From positions 1-17,631 of the forward strand of contig JAIRRM010000040.1 in NCBI GenBank assembly GCA_031255975.1: 17,631 nucleotides of DNA, written 5' to 3'. Shown piece after piece: positions 1 to 7,619 of the stretch. Position 1 is the first letter of the stretch, and each line of letters begins with the position of its first letter. This DNA comes from Propionibacteriaceae bacterium. GTDB lineage: Bacteria; Actinomycetota; Actinomycetes; Propionibacteriales; Propionibacteriaceae. Below the pieces are notes generated by a model. It was not told the origin of the DNA. It saw only the letters and a program-made list of their open reading frames with translations, and searched no databases. Both the position numbers and the translations under genes were made by a program.

Positions 1-145
1 GAATTTGGGAATCAAACAGCGGGTCGTACACCGGCAAAATGGCACCACCAGGGATTCCGAAAATGACCTCGACGCCCGCACACTCCAACGACCTAACCAA
101 TGCGCTCGCCCCGGTTAGCAGCGGTTTTTCGGCTAACTCTTCCAT
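1..145 (-). CDS. ilvB: Acetolactate synthase large subunit, N-terminal 48 codons (runs off the left edge)
   Basis: Acetolactate synthase is the thiamine-diphosphate enzyme that condenses two pyruvates, or pyruvate and 2-oxobutyrate, in valine, leucine and isoleucine synthesis. Only the start is visible. The translation contains [20 protein letters not shown] followed by [13 protein letters not shown], the characteristic N-terminus of the large subunit; the catalytic glutamate and cofactor-binding domains lie outside the window. In-frame ATGs exist at 160, 151 and 145. I chose 145 because GGAAAGG ends 6 nt before it, whereas it would abut the start at 151. Upstream lie a leader peptide and terminator that fit attenuation by branched-chain amino acids. 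ilvN and ilvC commonly follow in actinobacteria but cannot be seen here. Other ThDP enzymes are possible in principle, but the match and the leader make IlvB very likely. Confidence 0.93.
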   Translation of the reverse strand, partial: MEELAEKPLLTGASALVRSLECAGVEVIFGIPGGAILPVYDPLFDSQI

Positions 146-230
146 CAGCATCCTTTCCATATAGCTCCCGTTTCTCGCTCTGCCTGGCGACCCGTTACGG
201 CTCTGTTGCGCAGCTTAAAGCCCGTTCAAC

Positions 231-260
231 AAAAAACCCTCGGTGCATTGCACACGAGGG
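231..260 (-). terminator. Intrinsic terminator (attenuator) in the ilvB leader
   Basis: Read on the minus strand, CCCTCG and CGAGGG form the outer stem (260-255 and 242-237), and GTGC/GCAC extends it around an AAT loop with one bulged base. Six T residues follow at once (236-231). This is a textbook intrinsic terminator located 86 nt before the ilvB ATG and after a leader peptide, so it most likely stops transcription when branched-chain aminoacyl-tRNAs are plentiful. It is the only hairpin in the window with a clean T tract. Confidence 0.85.
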
Positions 261-290
261 AGCGCTTCGCTGAATAGGCGGCGAAGCGCT
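261..290 (-). promoter_or_regulatory. Leader hairpin between leader peptide stop and attenuator
   Basis: A perfect 10-bp stem, AGCGCTTCGC (290-281) with GCGAAGCGCT (270-261), closes a 10-nt loop. Its 5' arm overlaps the leader stop codon (291-289) and its 3' arm abuts the terminator stem. A ribosome at the stop codon would melt it, while a ribosome stalled on the Ile/Leu/Val codons would leave it largely free. I could not find by eye an antiterminator that directly excludes the terminator, so its exact role (pause hairpin or part of an antiterminator) is unresolved. Confidence 0.65.
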
Positions 291-318
291 AGGTGAGTAC
301 GAGAATCATCCTTGACAC
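289..318 (-). CDS. ilvB leader peptide (9 residues, MSRMILVLT)
   Basis: The reading frame is GTG TCA AGG ATG ATT CTC GTA CTC ACC TAG. It contains a run of Ile-Leu-Val-Leu just before the stop and lies directly upstream of two hairpins and ilvB. Attenuation of ilvB operons by short branched-chain-rich leader peptides is known in actinobacteria, and this fits well. The start could instead be the internal ATG at 309, giving MILVLT, but no Shine-Dalgarno sequence supports that start. The GTG at 318 lies 7 nt after the hexamer TATAGG, so the leader may be translated from a leaderless transcript. The four adjacent codons sense all three end products of the pathway that IlvB starts. Confidence 0.75.
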   Translation of the reverse strand: MSRMILVLT

Positions 319-325
319 GTTGGTA

Positions 326-356
326 CCTATAGCCCTGCCACCCCCGGTTCTGGCAA
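326..356 (-). promoter_or_regulatory. Candidate promoter for the ilvB leader transcript
   Basis: On the minus strand TTGCCA (356-351) lies 19 nt from TATAGG (331-326). Seven bases then separate TATAGG from the GTG of the leader peptide, so transcription would begin at or next to the start codon. The spacer is 2 nt longer than ideal and the last base of the -10 is not T, so this is a candidate only. Confidence 0.45.
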
Positions 357-538
357 TAGTTGGACGGGTTGTCTCGCATGTCGGGACACAGATCGCCGGA
401 GAAATCGGCGTGTCAGCGCTCAGCCACGAATCGGCTACCCCATTTCGCGGCGGCAATCACACCGAACAGGCGCGCCCAAACCGATACGCGACACCCGGCC
501 GCCCCAGCGGGGGGACGACTCTATTCGACGCACAAGGC
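357..538. other. Intergenic region between the DUF624 gene and the ilvB leader, no gene seen
   Basis: The whole non-coding stretch from 146 to 538 contains the ilvB 5' untranslated region, attenuator, leader peptide and promoter in its left part. In 357-538 I see only weak potential hairpins (CCCC/GGGG around 502-512 and CGCCG/CGGCG at 394-410), none with a T tract. The long open frames crossing it continue as shadows over the DUF624 gene or the leader. Confidence 0.5.
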
Positions 539-1195
539 TTAGCCAGCCGCCCCGACTCGCACCAGAATCCGCGCATGGAGGTAACCCACCACGCCCCCGG
601 CGAATGGCACGAAAGGCCAAAACCCGAGCCAGATGAGCAACCCCGGGACGGCAAAAACCGCTGCCAACATCGGGGCCAACCACCATCCCACCCCCAGCAA
701 TGTTCGACCGGCGGCCAGCAAAGTGGCCCACGCGCCCAACCCTTGCCGAATCGTCACGGCGTACGCGCAACTCGCCAGGCATATCACCAACCCCAGTAGC
801 AACACCTGGGTAGCGCCCAACACTCCGACCAGTGTCGAAGCCGGGCGCAGCACCAGGTAGTAATAGCTGTCGAAGGCGAACAGTGACACCAGCGCCAGCA
901 AGATCAGCCAACTGCAAGTTGCGCTCACGAAATGCCGCCGGAACGCCGTAAAGAACGGCTTGACGAGACGATTGTCACGTTCCACGATGTGCCCGAGTTG
1001 CACTTCATACAGCCCCGCTGTCGCCGCTCCAATGGTGACCACCGGCAGGCTTGCCAGTAGCCACAGCAGCCCCGGCACCGCCATGAACCCGGCCTCGGTA
1101 CCCGCCTGGAACAGCCGATCGGTGAGATCAAGCGGTCTCGACGCTGGAGTCGCCGCCGGGGGGTTGGCGGCTTTGGGGCGTCCGGTACGGCTCAT
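539..1195 (-). CDS. DUF624 (YesL-like) membrane protein
   Basis: This 218-residue protein matches the DUF624/YesL pattern. A first membrane segment is rich in small and bulky residues and followed by a conserved SLPVVTIG stretch (about 49-56). Then come an amphipathic FFTAFRRHF stretch (81-89) and further hydrophobic segments at about 92-113, 120-147 and 165-212. The first 25 residues are a polar, proline- and alanine-rich cytoplasmic tail. The biochemical role of the family is unknown; members are often encoded beside carbohydrate ABC transporters, which agrees with the uptake genes to the right. The start ATG overlaps the stop of the upstream lipoprotein gene by ATGA, so the two are probably translationally coupled. 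No good Shine-Dalgarno sequence precedes it. The family call is reasonably firm; a link to transport is inference. Confidence 0.75.
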   Translation of the reverse strand: MSRTGRPKAANPPAATPASRPLDLTDRLFQAGTEAGFMAVPGLLWLLASLPVVTIGAATAGLYEVQLGHIVERDNRLVKPFFTAFRRHFVSATCSWLILLALVSLFAFDSYYYLVLRPASTLVGVLGATQVLLLGLVICLASCAYAVTIRQGLGAWATLLAAGRTLLGVGWWLAPMLAAVFAVPGLLIWLGFWPFVPFAGGVVGYLHARILVRVGAAG

Positions 1196-2646
1196 CGCGC
1201 GAACACCACCATCGCAAACCTCACCTCGGGAGGCATGAACAGGTATTCGGCGGGCCTGATGGTGATACCACGCGCGTCGAACAGGTCGATCAGGGTGATG
1301 ACGTCATGATCGGAGTCAGCCATAAACTGTGGCGGAGTGACGGTGGCGGTGGCAACCGGAGTGCGAGAGACCTCCACGCGCGCCGCCGACCGCACCGGGT
1401 TCTCCTCGCCGTACGTCAGCGTGAGTTCTGGGGCGTCCAGCGTCACCGACCAGCCGCCATCTGCCACGGTGTGGATCAGTTTCGCGTCCCCATCGATTTG
1501 GACGCCGTCCACCTTCCAAACGCCCGGCGCGCTGGCGTTGTAGTAAATGTGTACATCGTGGTTAAGCGGCGTCTCAGCGCTCGAAACACCGTCGCCTTGA
1601 ATGGATACCTCCTCGGTGAACTCACCGAATTGGCCAGCTGCCGAAATACTGGCGGTGAGCCGCTCTTGGAACGTCAATCGGTATCCACCGTCGCTGTTGG
1701 GTTCATTGGCCGCCAAAACGGCCAGTGATACGCCGACACCGCTCAGTTCCATGGCGCGATGGGTGGCGAAGCCGTCAACGTACACCATCGAACGGAAGTT
1801 AAGCGTTATGGTGCCGGATTGGAATGTCAACCCCAGCCCGACCACCGTGGAATCGACCAGCGACAGCGACAGCCGCAGTGATGCGTCGGACACTCCGGTT
1901 GACACGGCATATGCCAACTCGCGCAAGAACGCACCGTATGTCGGTTCGCCCCCGAGCAACGTGAAAACCGCCTTGGCCTGGGCCTCCGCGTCTGTTCCGA
2001 ATAGCAACATCACATATTCGTTGGCAGCCACCTCGGTACCGGTGTACAGCGCGATAGTGGTTTCGTTCTCGCTGAAGGCACCGGAGGGCAGCTTCGTCCA
2101 AACCGTTGCCAGCGCTCTGGCCGCGTCGCTCCAGGCGTTGCCAGCTCTCCAGGTGCCGCCGCCGCTCAATACCATGTCGTAACGCTGTAGCGCCGGGGCA
2201 CCGGAACCGGGCACCTGCTGCCACCGGTAGAACTCCCCCTCCTCGCTACGGTGGTACAGCGTGTCGTTTGCGAACCAGGCGGATGACGACCAGTCACGCT
2301 CGCCATTCTTCGCAATCTCGCTCGACAACTGCGTGTCGCCGGTGGCGGCGTCGAAAAGAATATCGGAGCGGTATTCGAGTGTGTCGCCCCCGGTGGTGAG
2401 TCGCGCCTGCTGCACCTGTTGATACGACGTCGCGGCGAGATCAACCGTCTCACCGCCGATGACCCCCAGTTGTAAACCGGTGAACGCCGCCAGTGACTCT
2501 ACGTGACGCACCACGGCGAGCGGGAAGTACTCGACGATTACTCCCGCGCTACCGCTAGGCGGCGAATCGGAGTCACCACAACCAACGCCCCCGAACAGCA
2601 GCGCTCCAGCCAGCAATATCGAAAAGGCGCTACGAGTGTGCCGCAT
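1192..2646 (-). CDS. Putative lipoprotein of unknown function
   Basis: This 484-residue protein begins with a short basic region, a hydrophobic core (about residues 8-21) and GGVGC, giving a lipidation cysteine at residue 23. The -3 residue is Gly, which is weaker than the usual Leu, Val or Ile. A serine- and proline-containing linker follows. The rest is rich in alternating hydrophobic and Thr/Ser residues, suggesting mainly beta structure; I see no known catalytic motif and recognise no family. ATG at 2646 is preferred over the in-frame GTG at 2649 because AGGAG lies 5 nt before the ATG. Its stop overlaps the DUF624 start by 4 nt. The ATPase gene of the uptake system ends 281 nt upstream in the same direction, so it may belong to the same transcription unit or have its own promoter in the gap. 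A surface-exposed accessory of the transporter is possible but unproven. Confidence 0.7.
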   Translation of the reverse strand: MRHTRSAFSILLAGALLFGGVGCGDSDSPPSGSAGVIVEYFPLAVVRHVESLAAFTGLQLGVIGGETVDLAATSYQQVQQARLTTGGDTLEYRSDILFDAATGDTQLSSEIAKNGERDWSSSAWFANDTLYHRSEEGEFYRWQQVPGSGAPALQRYDMVLSGGGTWRAGNAWSDAARALATVWTKLPSGAFSENETTIALYTGTEVAANEYVMLLFGTDAEAQAKAVFTLLGGEPTYGAFLRELAYAVSTGVSDASLRLSLSLVDSTVVGLGLTFQSGTITLNFRSMVYVDGFATHRAMELSGVGVSLAVLAANEPNSDGGYRLTFQERLTASISAAGQFGEFTEEVSIQGDGVSSAETPLNHDVHIYYNASAPGVWKVDGVQIDGDAKLIHTVADGGWSVTLDAPELTLTYGEENPVRSAARVEVSRTPVATATVTPPQFMADSDHDVITLIDLFDARGITIRPAEYLFMPPEVRFAMVVFAR

Positions 2647-2649
2647 CAC

Positions 2650-2927
2650 GGCTCCTCTCTGGGCATCCGAACGACGGAAACCGCGTTATCCCGCCAAACC
2701 GCAGCAACGCGCGCTCCGGCGAAACAACCGACAAGGCCAACGCCCGGGACTGCCCACGGGCAGCGAAACGAGGAACTGCGGAACGACAACCCCAATCACT
2801 CTCCCCAGCCGTCGCGGCCACGCCAACGACACCGTGCGCCTTGTTACACCCGGACAGCGCGGCAAGGCGCGGCGCACCGAGCCACCGTGCCCTATCGGGC
2901 GCCGTGCTCGCTTCCATGCATAACAGA
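2650..2927. other. Intergenic gap within the uptake cluster, no gene supported
   Basis: These 278 bases separate the ATPase gene from the lipoprotein gene. Open frames on both strands run through and overlap the flanking genes, but none has a Shine-Dalgarno sequence or a recognisable product. A small potential hairpin CTGCC/GGCAG (2750-2763) has no T tract. I see no clear terminator or promoter, so whether the lipoprotein and DUF624 genes are read through from the transporter genes is open. Confidence 0.5.
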
Positions 2928-4211
2928 CTACGCGGAACGCAAACCCCCGGTAGCGATGAGCCGACCGTTCTTACGGCTGAAAAGCATGATGCCGTTGCCG
3001 TCGATGTCGAACCGCACCCGCTGGCCGATGGTGTAGATGGCGGGGCCGAAGATGACACCGGTCACCAGCAGCTCACCGATCTTCAGCTTCACGGTGGTCT
3101 CCATGCCGGTGGGCATCGACGAGTACACCTCGGCCTCGAAGGCCCCGCTCTCACGGATCTCCACGAATTCCGGACGCACCCCGACCACGAAATCAGTTTC
3201 GGAATCGCTGAAATCCTGCGGCGTGCCGCCCAGCTCTCCGGCGGTGGCGACACGGTACCTGAAGTTGGATTCCTTGTTCTCCTTCTCCACGTATCCCTTC
3301 GCCGCTTTGCGCACCTCCAGTTTCTCGGCAACATCCTGGTCAGCAGCTGCCTGCGCGACATACCAGTCGGCCACCGTCATGGCGGCGGACGGGGTGAACA
3401 ACACCGTCTTGCTATCGAAGATGTCCAGCTTCACCCCTGCGCCGTCTTGCGCTCCGGTGGCGTTCAGGAAGTTGATGGCCGGATTGCCCACGAAATCGGC
3501 GGCAAACAGGTTCACCGGGCGGTGATAGACATCCAACGGCGCGTCGTACTGCTGCAACACCCCGTTGTCCATCAGACAGATGCGGGTGGCGAGCGTCATC
3601 GCCTCCATCTGGTCGTGGGTGACGTACACGAACGTCGCCCCGGTCTCGATGTGCAGTCGCTGTAGCTCCGAACGCATCTCCAACCTGAGTTTCGCATCCA
3701 GGTTCGACAGCGGTTCGTCCATGAACAGTACCGCCGGCTTCGGAGCCAAGGTGCGAGCGATGGCGACACGCTGCTGCTGCCCACCGGACAACTCCGCCGG
3801 ATACCGCTTCAGGAACGGGCCGATTTTCACAATGTCGGCCACCTCATCCACCCGGGTACGAACCATCTCCCTGGTGTATGCCTTGTCGTTCTCCAGCCCG
3901 AACGCGATGTTTTGATACACCGTCATGTTGGGCCACAGCGCATAGTTCTGGAACAGGAACCCGACATGACGCCGGTTTGGAGGCACATCAATGCCCGCAG
4001 CGGAGTCGAACACCACCTCGTCACCGATGGTGATACGACCCGAGGTTGGCGTCTCCAAGCCGGCGATCATGCGCAACGTGGTGGTTTTGCCGCAACCGGA
4101 CGGCCCCAGCAGTGTCACGAAGGCGTTGTCGTCGATCACCATGGAGAGGTCGTCGACGCCGTAGAAACCCTTCCAGCGCTTGGTGACGTGTGAGAGTGTG
4201 ATCTGGGGCAT
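2928..4211 (-). CDS. ABC transporter ATP-binding protein, MalK/UgpC/FbpC type
   Basis: This 427-residue ATPase would power import through the permease encoded just upstream. All nucleotide-binding motifs are intact: Walker A GPSGCGKT (36-43), Q-loop Q88, signature LSGGQQQR (141-148), Walker B VLFMDEP (161-167), D-loop SNLD (169-172) and switch His199. After VYHRPVNLFAADFVGNPAIN comes a C-terminal regulatory part of about 180 residues with a TOBE-like stretch (VVGVRPEFVEI). It also has a lysine- and glutamate-rich insert before that stretch, which is longer than I would expect for plain MalK. The ATG lies 1 nt after the permease stop. A GGAGGT sequence within the last permease codons sits 7 nt before it. 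The ATPase type is certain; it does not distinguish sugar, iron, polyamine or phosphonate uptake. Confidence 0.92.
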   Translation of the reverse strand: MPQITLSHVTKRWKGFYGVDDLSMVIDDNAFVTLLGPSGCGKTTTLRMIAGLETPTSGRITIGDEVVFDSAAGIDVPPNRRHVGFLFQNYALWPNMTVYQNIAFGLENDKAYTREMVRTRVDEVADIVKIGPFLKRYPAELSGGQQQRVAIARTLAPKPAVLFMDEPLSNLDAKLRLEMRSELQRLHIETGATFVYVTHDQMEAMTLATRICLMDNGVLQQYDAPLDVYHRPVNLFAADFVGNPAINFLNATGAQDGAGVKLDIFDSKTVLFTPSAAMTVADWYVAQAAADQDVAEKLEVRKAAKGYVEKENKESNFRYRVATAGELGGTPQDFSDSETDFVVGVRPEFVEIRESGAFEAEVYSSMPTGMETTVKLKIGELLVTGVIFGPAIYTIGQRVRFDIDGNGIMLFSRKNGRLIATGGLRSA

Positions 4212-4212
4212 G

Positions 4213-6102
4213 TCAGTTACCTCCGATACCCTTGTCGAGGCTGGCGCCGGTGAGCTTGTTGACCACCGCGTTACAGATGAGGATGGTGACGATCAGCATC
4301 AGGTTGATCGCAGACGAGAAGGCGTACAATCCCATCTCGTCGAAATAGTTGAGTTCAGTAGTGATGATCTTCGTTTGCGAGCAAAGCAGCATGAAGAGTG
4401 TCATCTCGCGCAACGCCGTCATGAACGGCAACATGTAGCCGGAGATGATGGAACTCTTCTGGATCGGCACGATGATGCGCAGCATCCGCTTCCACCACGG
4501 AATGTCCTGGATGATGGCCGACTCCTCAATCTCATTGCTAAGTTGCAGCATCGAGTTGAGCGAAGCCCGTGACGCGAAGGGGATGTACTTGATGGTGCCC
4601 GCGATTATCAGCAACAGGAAGGTGTTGAAGATGCCCATGGACGAACCGAAGATGAAGAACGCCACACCGACCGCCAACGACGGCATCAGATACGGCAGGA
4701 ACGCCATGTTGTTTACGAAGTTCGCCCAGCGGCTACGCCGGTTCTTGGCGACGCAGTAGCCCACCAGAGTACCGATGGTTCCGGCGGCCAGCGCCGCCAT
4801 CGCTGCCACCCAGAACTGCCCCGCGAAGCCCTTCCAGATGGTTGTGTTGTACAGCACGCCGAGTTGCCCGTACATGCCGCTCTCCGAAAGGTTTTCGCTT
4901 GTCAACCACCACTTAGTGGTGAGCGAACCCCAGCCGCCTCCGGTGAGGAACGAGTAGTCGCCCGGGTTTGGCAGGAACGTCTCTAGGGCGAACGCGAGCA
5001 TCGGATACAGCGACGTAAAGAGCGTGAGCACCACGAATATGGCGGCGATAAGCCACCTGCCGATGGCACCCAGATTCACTTCCTGTGTCTGCCCGGACTT
5101 GCCGGTGACGGTGGTGTAACTCTTACGACCGGATGTGGTCAGTTGGCTGGCAACCAGCATGATGATGCCGAAAACCATCATCTCCACCGCCAGGATGCCA
5201 GCCTGCCCCTGCCGGTTCACGCTCATCTCTACGTAGCGGGTGGTCAATGTGGAGAACTTCAGGTAGTGCGGCACTGGGAAGGAGCCCATGGACGAGCTGA
5301 ACACCAGTAAGACGGTGGACATGATCGCCGGGGTGATCATCGGCAACGTGATTCGGGAGAACACCTTCCACTTCGGAGTGTTCAGGATCACCGCCGCCTC
5401 TTCCAGGTTGGCGTCCATGTTGCGGAAAATGGCACCGATGAGGATGTACGAGAACGCCGAGTAGTGCAATCCCAGCACCACAGAGGACGGGAATAAACCC
5501 TCATAGAACCATTGCGGCGTGTGTATGCCGAACACCGCCGCCAGCAGGCCATCGGAACCACCGCCCACCGCAGCCGACTTGAACAGGTTTTGCCACACCA
5601 CGGCCAGCGTCCACTGCGGCATCATGTACGGGAAGATGAAGATGGTGGACAGATATTTCTTGAACTTCAGGTTGGTGCGGGTGACCAGATAAGCGAAGAA
5701 TCCGCCGTAAATGATGGCGAAGACACAGGAGAAGACGCTCATCAGCACCGTATTGACGGTGGGATCTAGGAAGTTCTGGTCGAACAGTTTCTCCTTGGTG
5801 GAGGTGGAACGGTCAAACAGGTCTGTCCAGTTGAACAACGTGTAGCCGCTCATCAACCCGGTGCGATCAGAGTCGATGGAACCGGGGTGTACCGTGACGG
5901 TGTCGATGAGAATCGACACCAACGGAGCCAAGGTGCTGATGGTGAGGACGATACCCAGCACCAGCAGCAGCCCGTTTTGCGGTTTCGAGAAATACGTCGC
6001 TACTCGACGTAACACGGGCGGGCCCGACGACTGCACTCCCTGAGGGGGGTCGCCTCGCTGGGCCGCGGCCCTTTCTGGCATCAGTGTGACGTTCGTTGAC
6101 AT
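4213..6102 (-). CDS. ABC transporter permease with two fused membrane domains (FbpB/AfuB-like)
   Basis: This 629-residue inner-membrane protein carries two binding-protein-dependent permease domains in one chain. The first EAA loop is at about 233-255 (EEAAVILNTPKWKVFSRITL) and the second at about 524-546 (IEESAIIQDIPWWKRM); these loops contact the ATPase. Hydrophobic segments occur around 43-66, 118-140, 152-170, 205-225, 258-280 and 303-321 in the first half and are repeated in the second half from about 349. A single chain with two such domains is typical of the ferric iron/polyamine/phosphonate branch, whereas CUT1 sugar importers usually have two separate permeases. The start has GAGAGG 7 nt upstream. 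A strong hairpin lies between the binding-protein gene and this one. The importer assignment is firm; the substrate is unknown. Confidence 0.9.
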   Translation of the reverse strand: MSTNVTLMPERAAAQRGDPPQGVQSSGPPVLRRVATYFSKPQNGLLLVLGIVLTISTLAPLVSILIDTVTVHPGSIDSDRTGLMSGYTLFNWTDLFDRSTSTKEKLFDQNFLDPTVNTVLMSVFSCVFAIIYGGFFAYLVTRTNLKFKKYLSTIFIFPYMMPQWTLAVVWQNLFKSAAVGGGSDGLLAAVFGIHTPQWFYEGLFPSSVVLGLHYSAFSYILIGAIFRNMDANLEEAAVILNTPKWKVFSRITLPMITPAIMSTVLLVFSSSMGSFPVPHYLKFSTLTTRYVEMSVNRQGQAGILAVEMMVFGIIMLVASQLTTSGRKSYTTVTGKSGQTQEVNLGAIGRWLIAAIFVVLTLFTSLYPMLAFALETFLPNPGDYSFLTGGGWGSLTTKWWLTSENLSESGMYGQLGVLYNTTIWKGFAGQFWVAAMAALAAGTIGTLVGYCVAKNRRSRWANFVNNMAFLPYLMPSLAVGVAFFIFGSSMGIFNTFLLLIIAGTIKYIPFASRASLNSMLQLSNEIEESAIIQDIPWWKRMLRIIVPIQKSSIISGYMLPFMTALREMTLFMLLCSQTKIITTELNYFDEMGLYAFSSAINLMLIVTILICNAVVNKLTGASLDKGIGGN

Positions 6103-6131
6103 GCCGCCACCTCTCCAAGCGATTGCGGCGC

Positions 6132-6163
6132 GGGTGTGGGGAGGAAACTACCTCCCCACACCC
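6132..6163. repeat. Intercistronic 13-bp hairpin between binding-protein and permease genes
   Basis: GGGTGTGGGGAGG (6132-6144) is the exact reverse complement of 6151-6163 and closes a 6-nt loop. No T tract follows on either side, so it is not a classical terminator. In many transport operons such a hairpin after the binding-protein gene protects its mRNA and lowers permease expression, which is my preferred reading. Confidence 0.75.
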
Positions 6164-6193
6164 ACTCCAAAGTGGATCGGATCTATCTCGGTG

Positions 6194-6210
6194 CGGCTAG
6201 TGACTAGCCG
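6194..6210. repeat. 17-nt palindrome spanning the binding-protein stop codon
   Basis: CGGCTAGT-G-ACTAGCCG is a perfect 8-bp inverted repeat around one central base. It overlaps the TAG stop (6206-6204) of the solute-binding protein gene and lies 30 nt from the larger intercistronic hairpin. It could add to 3'-end protection of the binding-protein mRNA or bind a protein. It is short enough that coincidence cannot be excluded. Confidence 0.45.
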
Positions 6211-7544
6211 TTGGCCGCTACATCTATCCAGTCGGACAGGTTGGCCGAAACCCGGGACGCATACTCCGGGTCCTCCAGCACCAGCCGACCGCCATCAGCG
6301 GCAGTCCACCAGTCGTAGCCCTTGTCGTTCTTGGCCGGGTACGTGTCCACGCCATCGACGAAGCCATCTTCGCTGTGATCCTGGTTGATGTTCGGGTTAG
6401 ACGAGTAGCCGCCGATGTCCTTGCCCCAAGCCGCGAAGCCGTCGTACTCGGTGACCATGAAGGAGATGAACGCTGCGGCCGTCCACGGCAGCGGGCTCGT
6501 CTTCGGGATCATCAGGTAGTGCTTGTAGCCGTAACCACCGGGGCCCGCATAATCGTTCTGGTAGGCGGCGACGGTGACATTAGCGGCCGACGCGGTGGCC
6601 GACTCCTCGACCGAGCGCAACTTCGAGTAGACGATCAACGCCGACTGCCCAGCGGCAGAGGTGGTGACCAGATCATTGCAGATCGGGCCGTCATCGGTCT
6701 TCTCGTTGTACTGGGTGACCCACAACTTGATCCACGCCAGAGCGTACTTGGCGTTCTCGCCCTCCAGGCCGAGCCCCTCGACGTCGCCCGCGACTTCGTC
6801 AACGGTCTTCTGGAAGTATGCCTGCTGTGCGGCGGGCAGCTTGTCGAACGCTTCCTTCATGTAGCCGGCGTAGGTGGGCTCGGTGAGCATGTACAGGAAG
6901 TTCTTGCCGACTGGCTCGGAGTTGACACCCATGAACATCGGGGCGGAACCCTCAGCCACAAAATCCCACACGTTCGTGTAGTTGGCGTTGACATCAAGGT
7001 TGTTGAACAGGAATACCTTGGAGAGTGTCTGCAACGCCAGCGGGGTGCCGTTGGCATCGATGTCGACACCGGTGGCATCACGCCAGTCCTTCGGGATGAA
7101 GTTCAGCAGATTGCCCGTGTTAATCATCTTCGTCTGGATCTGGTTGCCGTCTTGGATCAGCGTCATCGAGAACTCGTGCGAAGCAGAGGTGATGTCGGCG
7201 TTCAGAATCGTAAAGATGGAGTTGTTCTTGGGCTGAGTCCACTCGATAGTGCCGTTGTAGCTCGGGTCGATGGCCTGTAGCGCGGCGATAAACGCGGTGG
7301 CGGCGGTGGCCCCACGGCTGGAGTTGCCGATGCCGTACAGGGTCTTACCGTTCGACTCCTCGATGGCCCGACGGAACAACTCTTCATTGGTCATCCCCTG
7401 AGCTTCGTCGAGAATCGCGGCGACGCCAGTGAGTTGCGTCGAGGTGGTGGGCCCGGGCTCAGGCTTATCGTCAGAACAAGCCGAGATTCCTAGCATCGAG
7501 CCGGCCAGCAGACACGCAACCGCCGCCCTTAGTGCCTTCTTCAT
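6204..7544 (-). CDS. ABC transporter solute-binding lipoprotein
   Basis: This 446-residue protein starts with MKKALRAAV, a hydrophobic core and the lipobox ISAC with Cys23 as lipid anchor. A linker rich in Asp, Pro and Thr follows. The rest looks like the periplasmic-binding fold of the iron/polyamine/phosphonate type. An early segment with TLYGIGNSSRGATAATAFIAA resembles the first strand and helix of the ligand site. IEWTQPKNNSIFTILNADI and MTLIQDGNQIQTKM look like the conserved second and third strands. It would capture the substrate outside the membrane and deliver it to the permease encoded next. The start is supported by AAGGAG 6 nt before the ATG. It is the first gene of the cluster, with a 158-nt upstream region holding an operator candidate. 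No residue pattern that I can see identifies the ligand. Confidence 0.88.
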   Translation of the reverse strand: MKKALRAAVACLLAGSMLGISACSDDKPEPGPTTSTQLTGVAAILDEAQGMTNEELFRRAIEESNGKTLYGIGNSSRGATAATAFIAALQAIDPSYNGTIEWTQPKNNSIFTILNADITSASHEFSMTLIQDGNQIQTKMINTGNLLNFIPKDWRDATGVDIDANGTPLALQTLSKVFLFNNLDVNANYTNVWDFVAEGSAPMFMGVNSEPVGKNFLYMLTEPTYAGYMKEAFDKLPAAQQAYFQKTVDEVAGDVEGLGLEGENAKYALAWIKLWVTQYNEKTDDGPICNDLVTTSAAGQSALIVYSKLRSVEESATASAANVTVAAYQNDYAGPGGYGYKHYLMIPKTSPLPWTAAAFISFMVTEYDGFAAWGKDIGGYSSNPNINQDHSEDGFVDGVDTYPAKNDKGYDWWTAADGGRLVLEDPEYASRVSANLSDWIDVAANG

Positions 7545-7619
7545 AAGGTTCTCCTTCGTTGGAAACCAGACTGACCCGCGAGCCGACGGACGATACTGCC
7601 GACGACGCTGTCAGTATGG

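Noticed and set aside
321..327. TGGTACC, resembling the core of a T-box antiterminator
   Set aside because: It is on the plus strand, where no gene follows, and it lacks the rest of the T-box sequence and any specifier stem. The leader peptide explains ilvB control better.
293..799. A 168-residue plus-strand open frame across the ilvB leader and DUF624 gene
   Set aside because: It overlaps the attenuator and a well-supported minus-strand membrane protein, has proline- and arginine-rich composition typical of an antisense frame in GC-rich DNA, and has no Shine-Dalgarno sequence.
2630..3058. Minus-strand frame through the gap between the ATPase and lipoprotein genes
   Set aside because: It overlaps both flanking genes in another frame, has no Shine-Dalgarno sequence, and its product resembles no family that I know.
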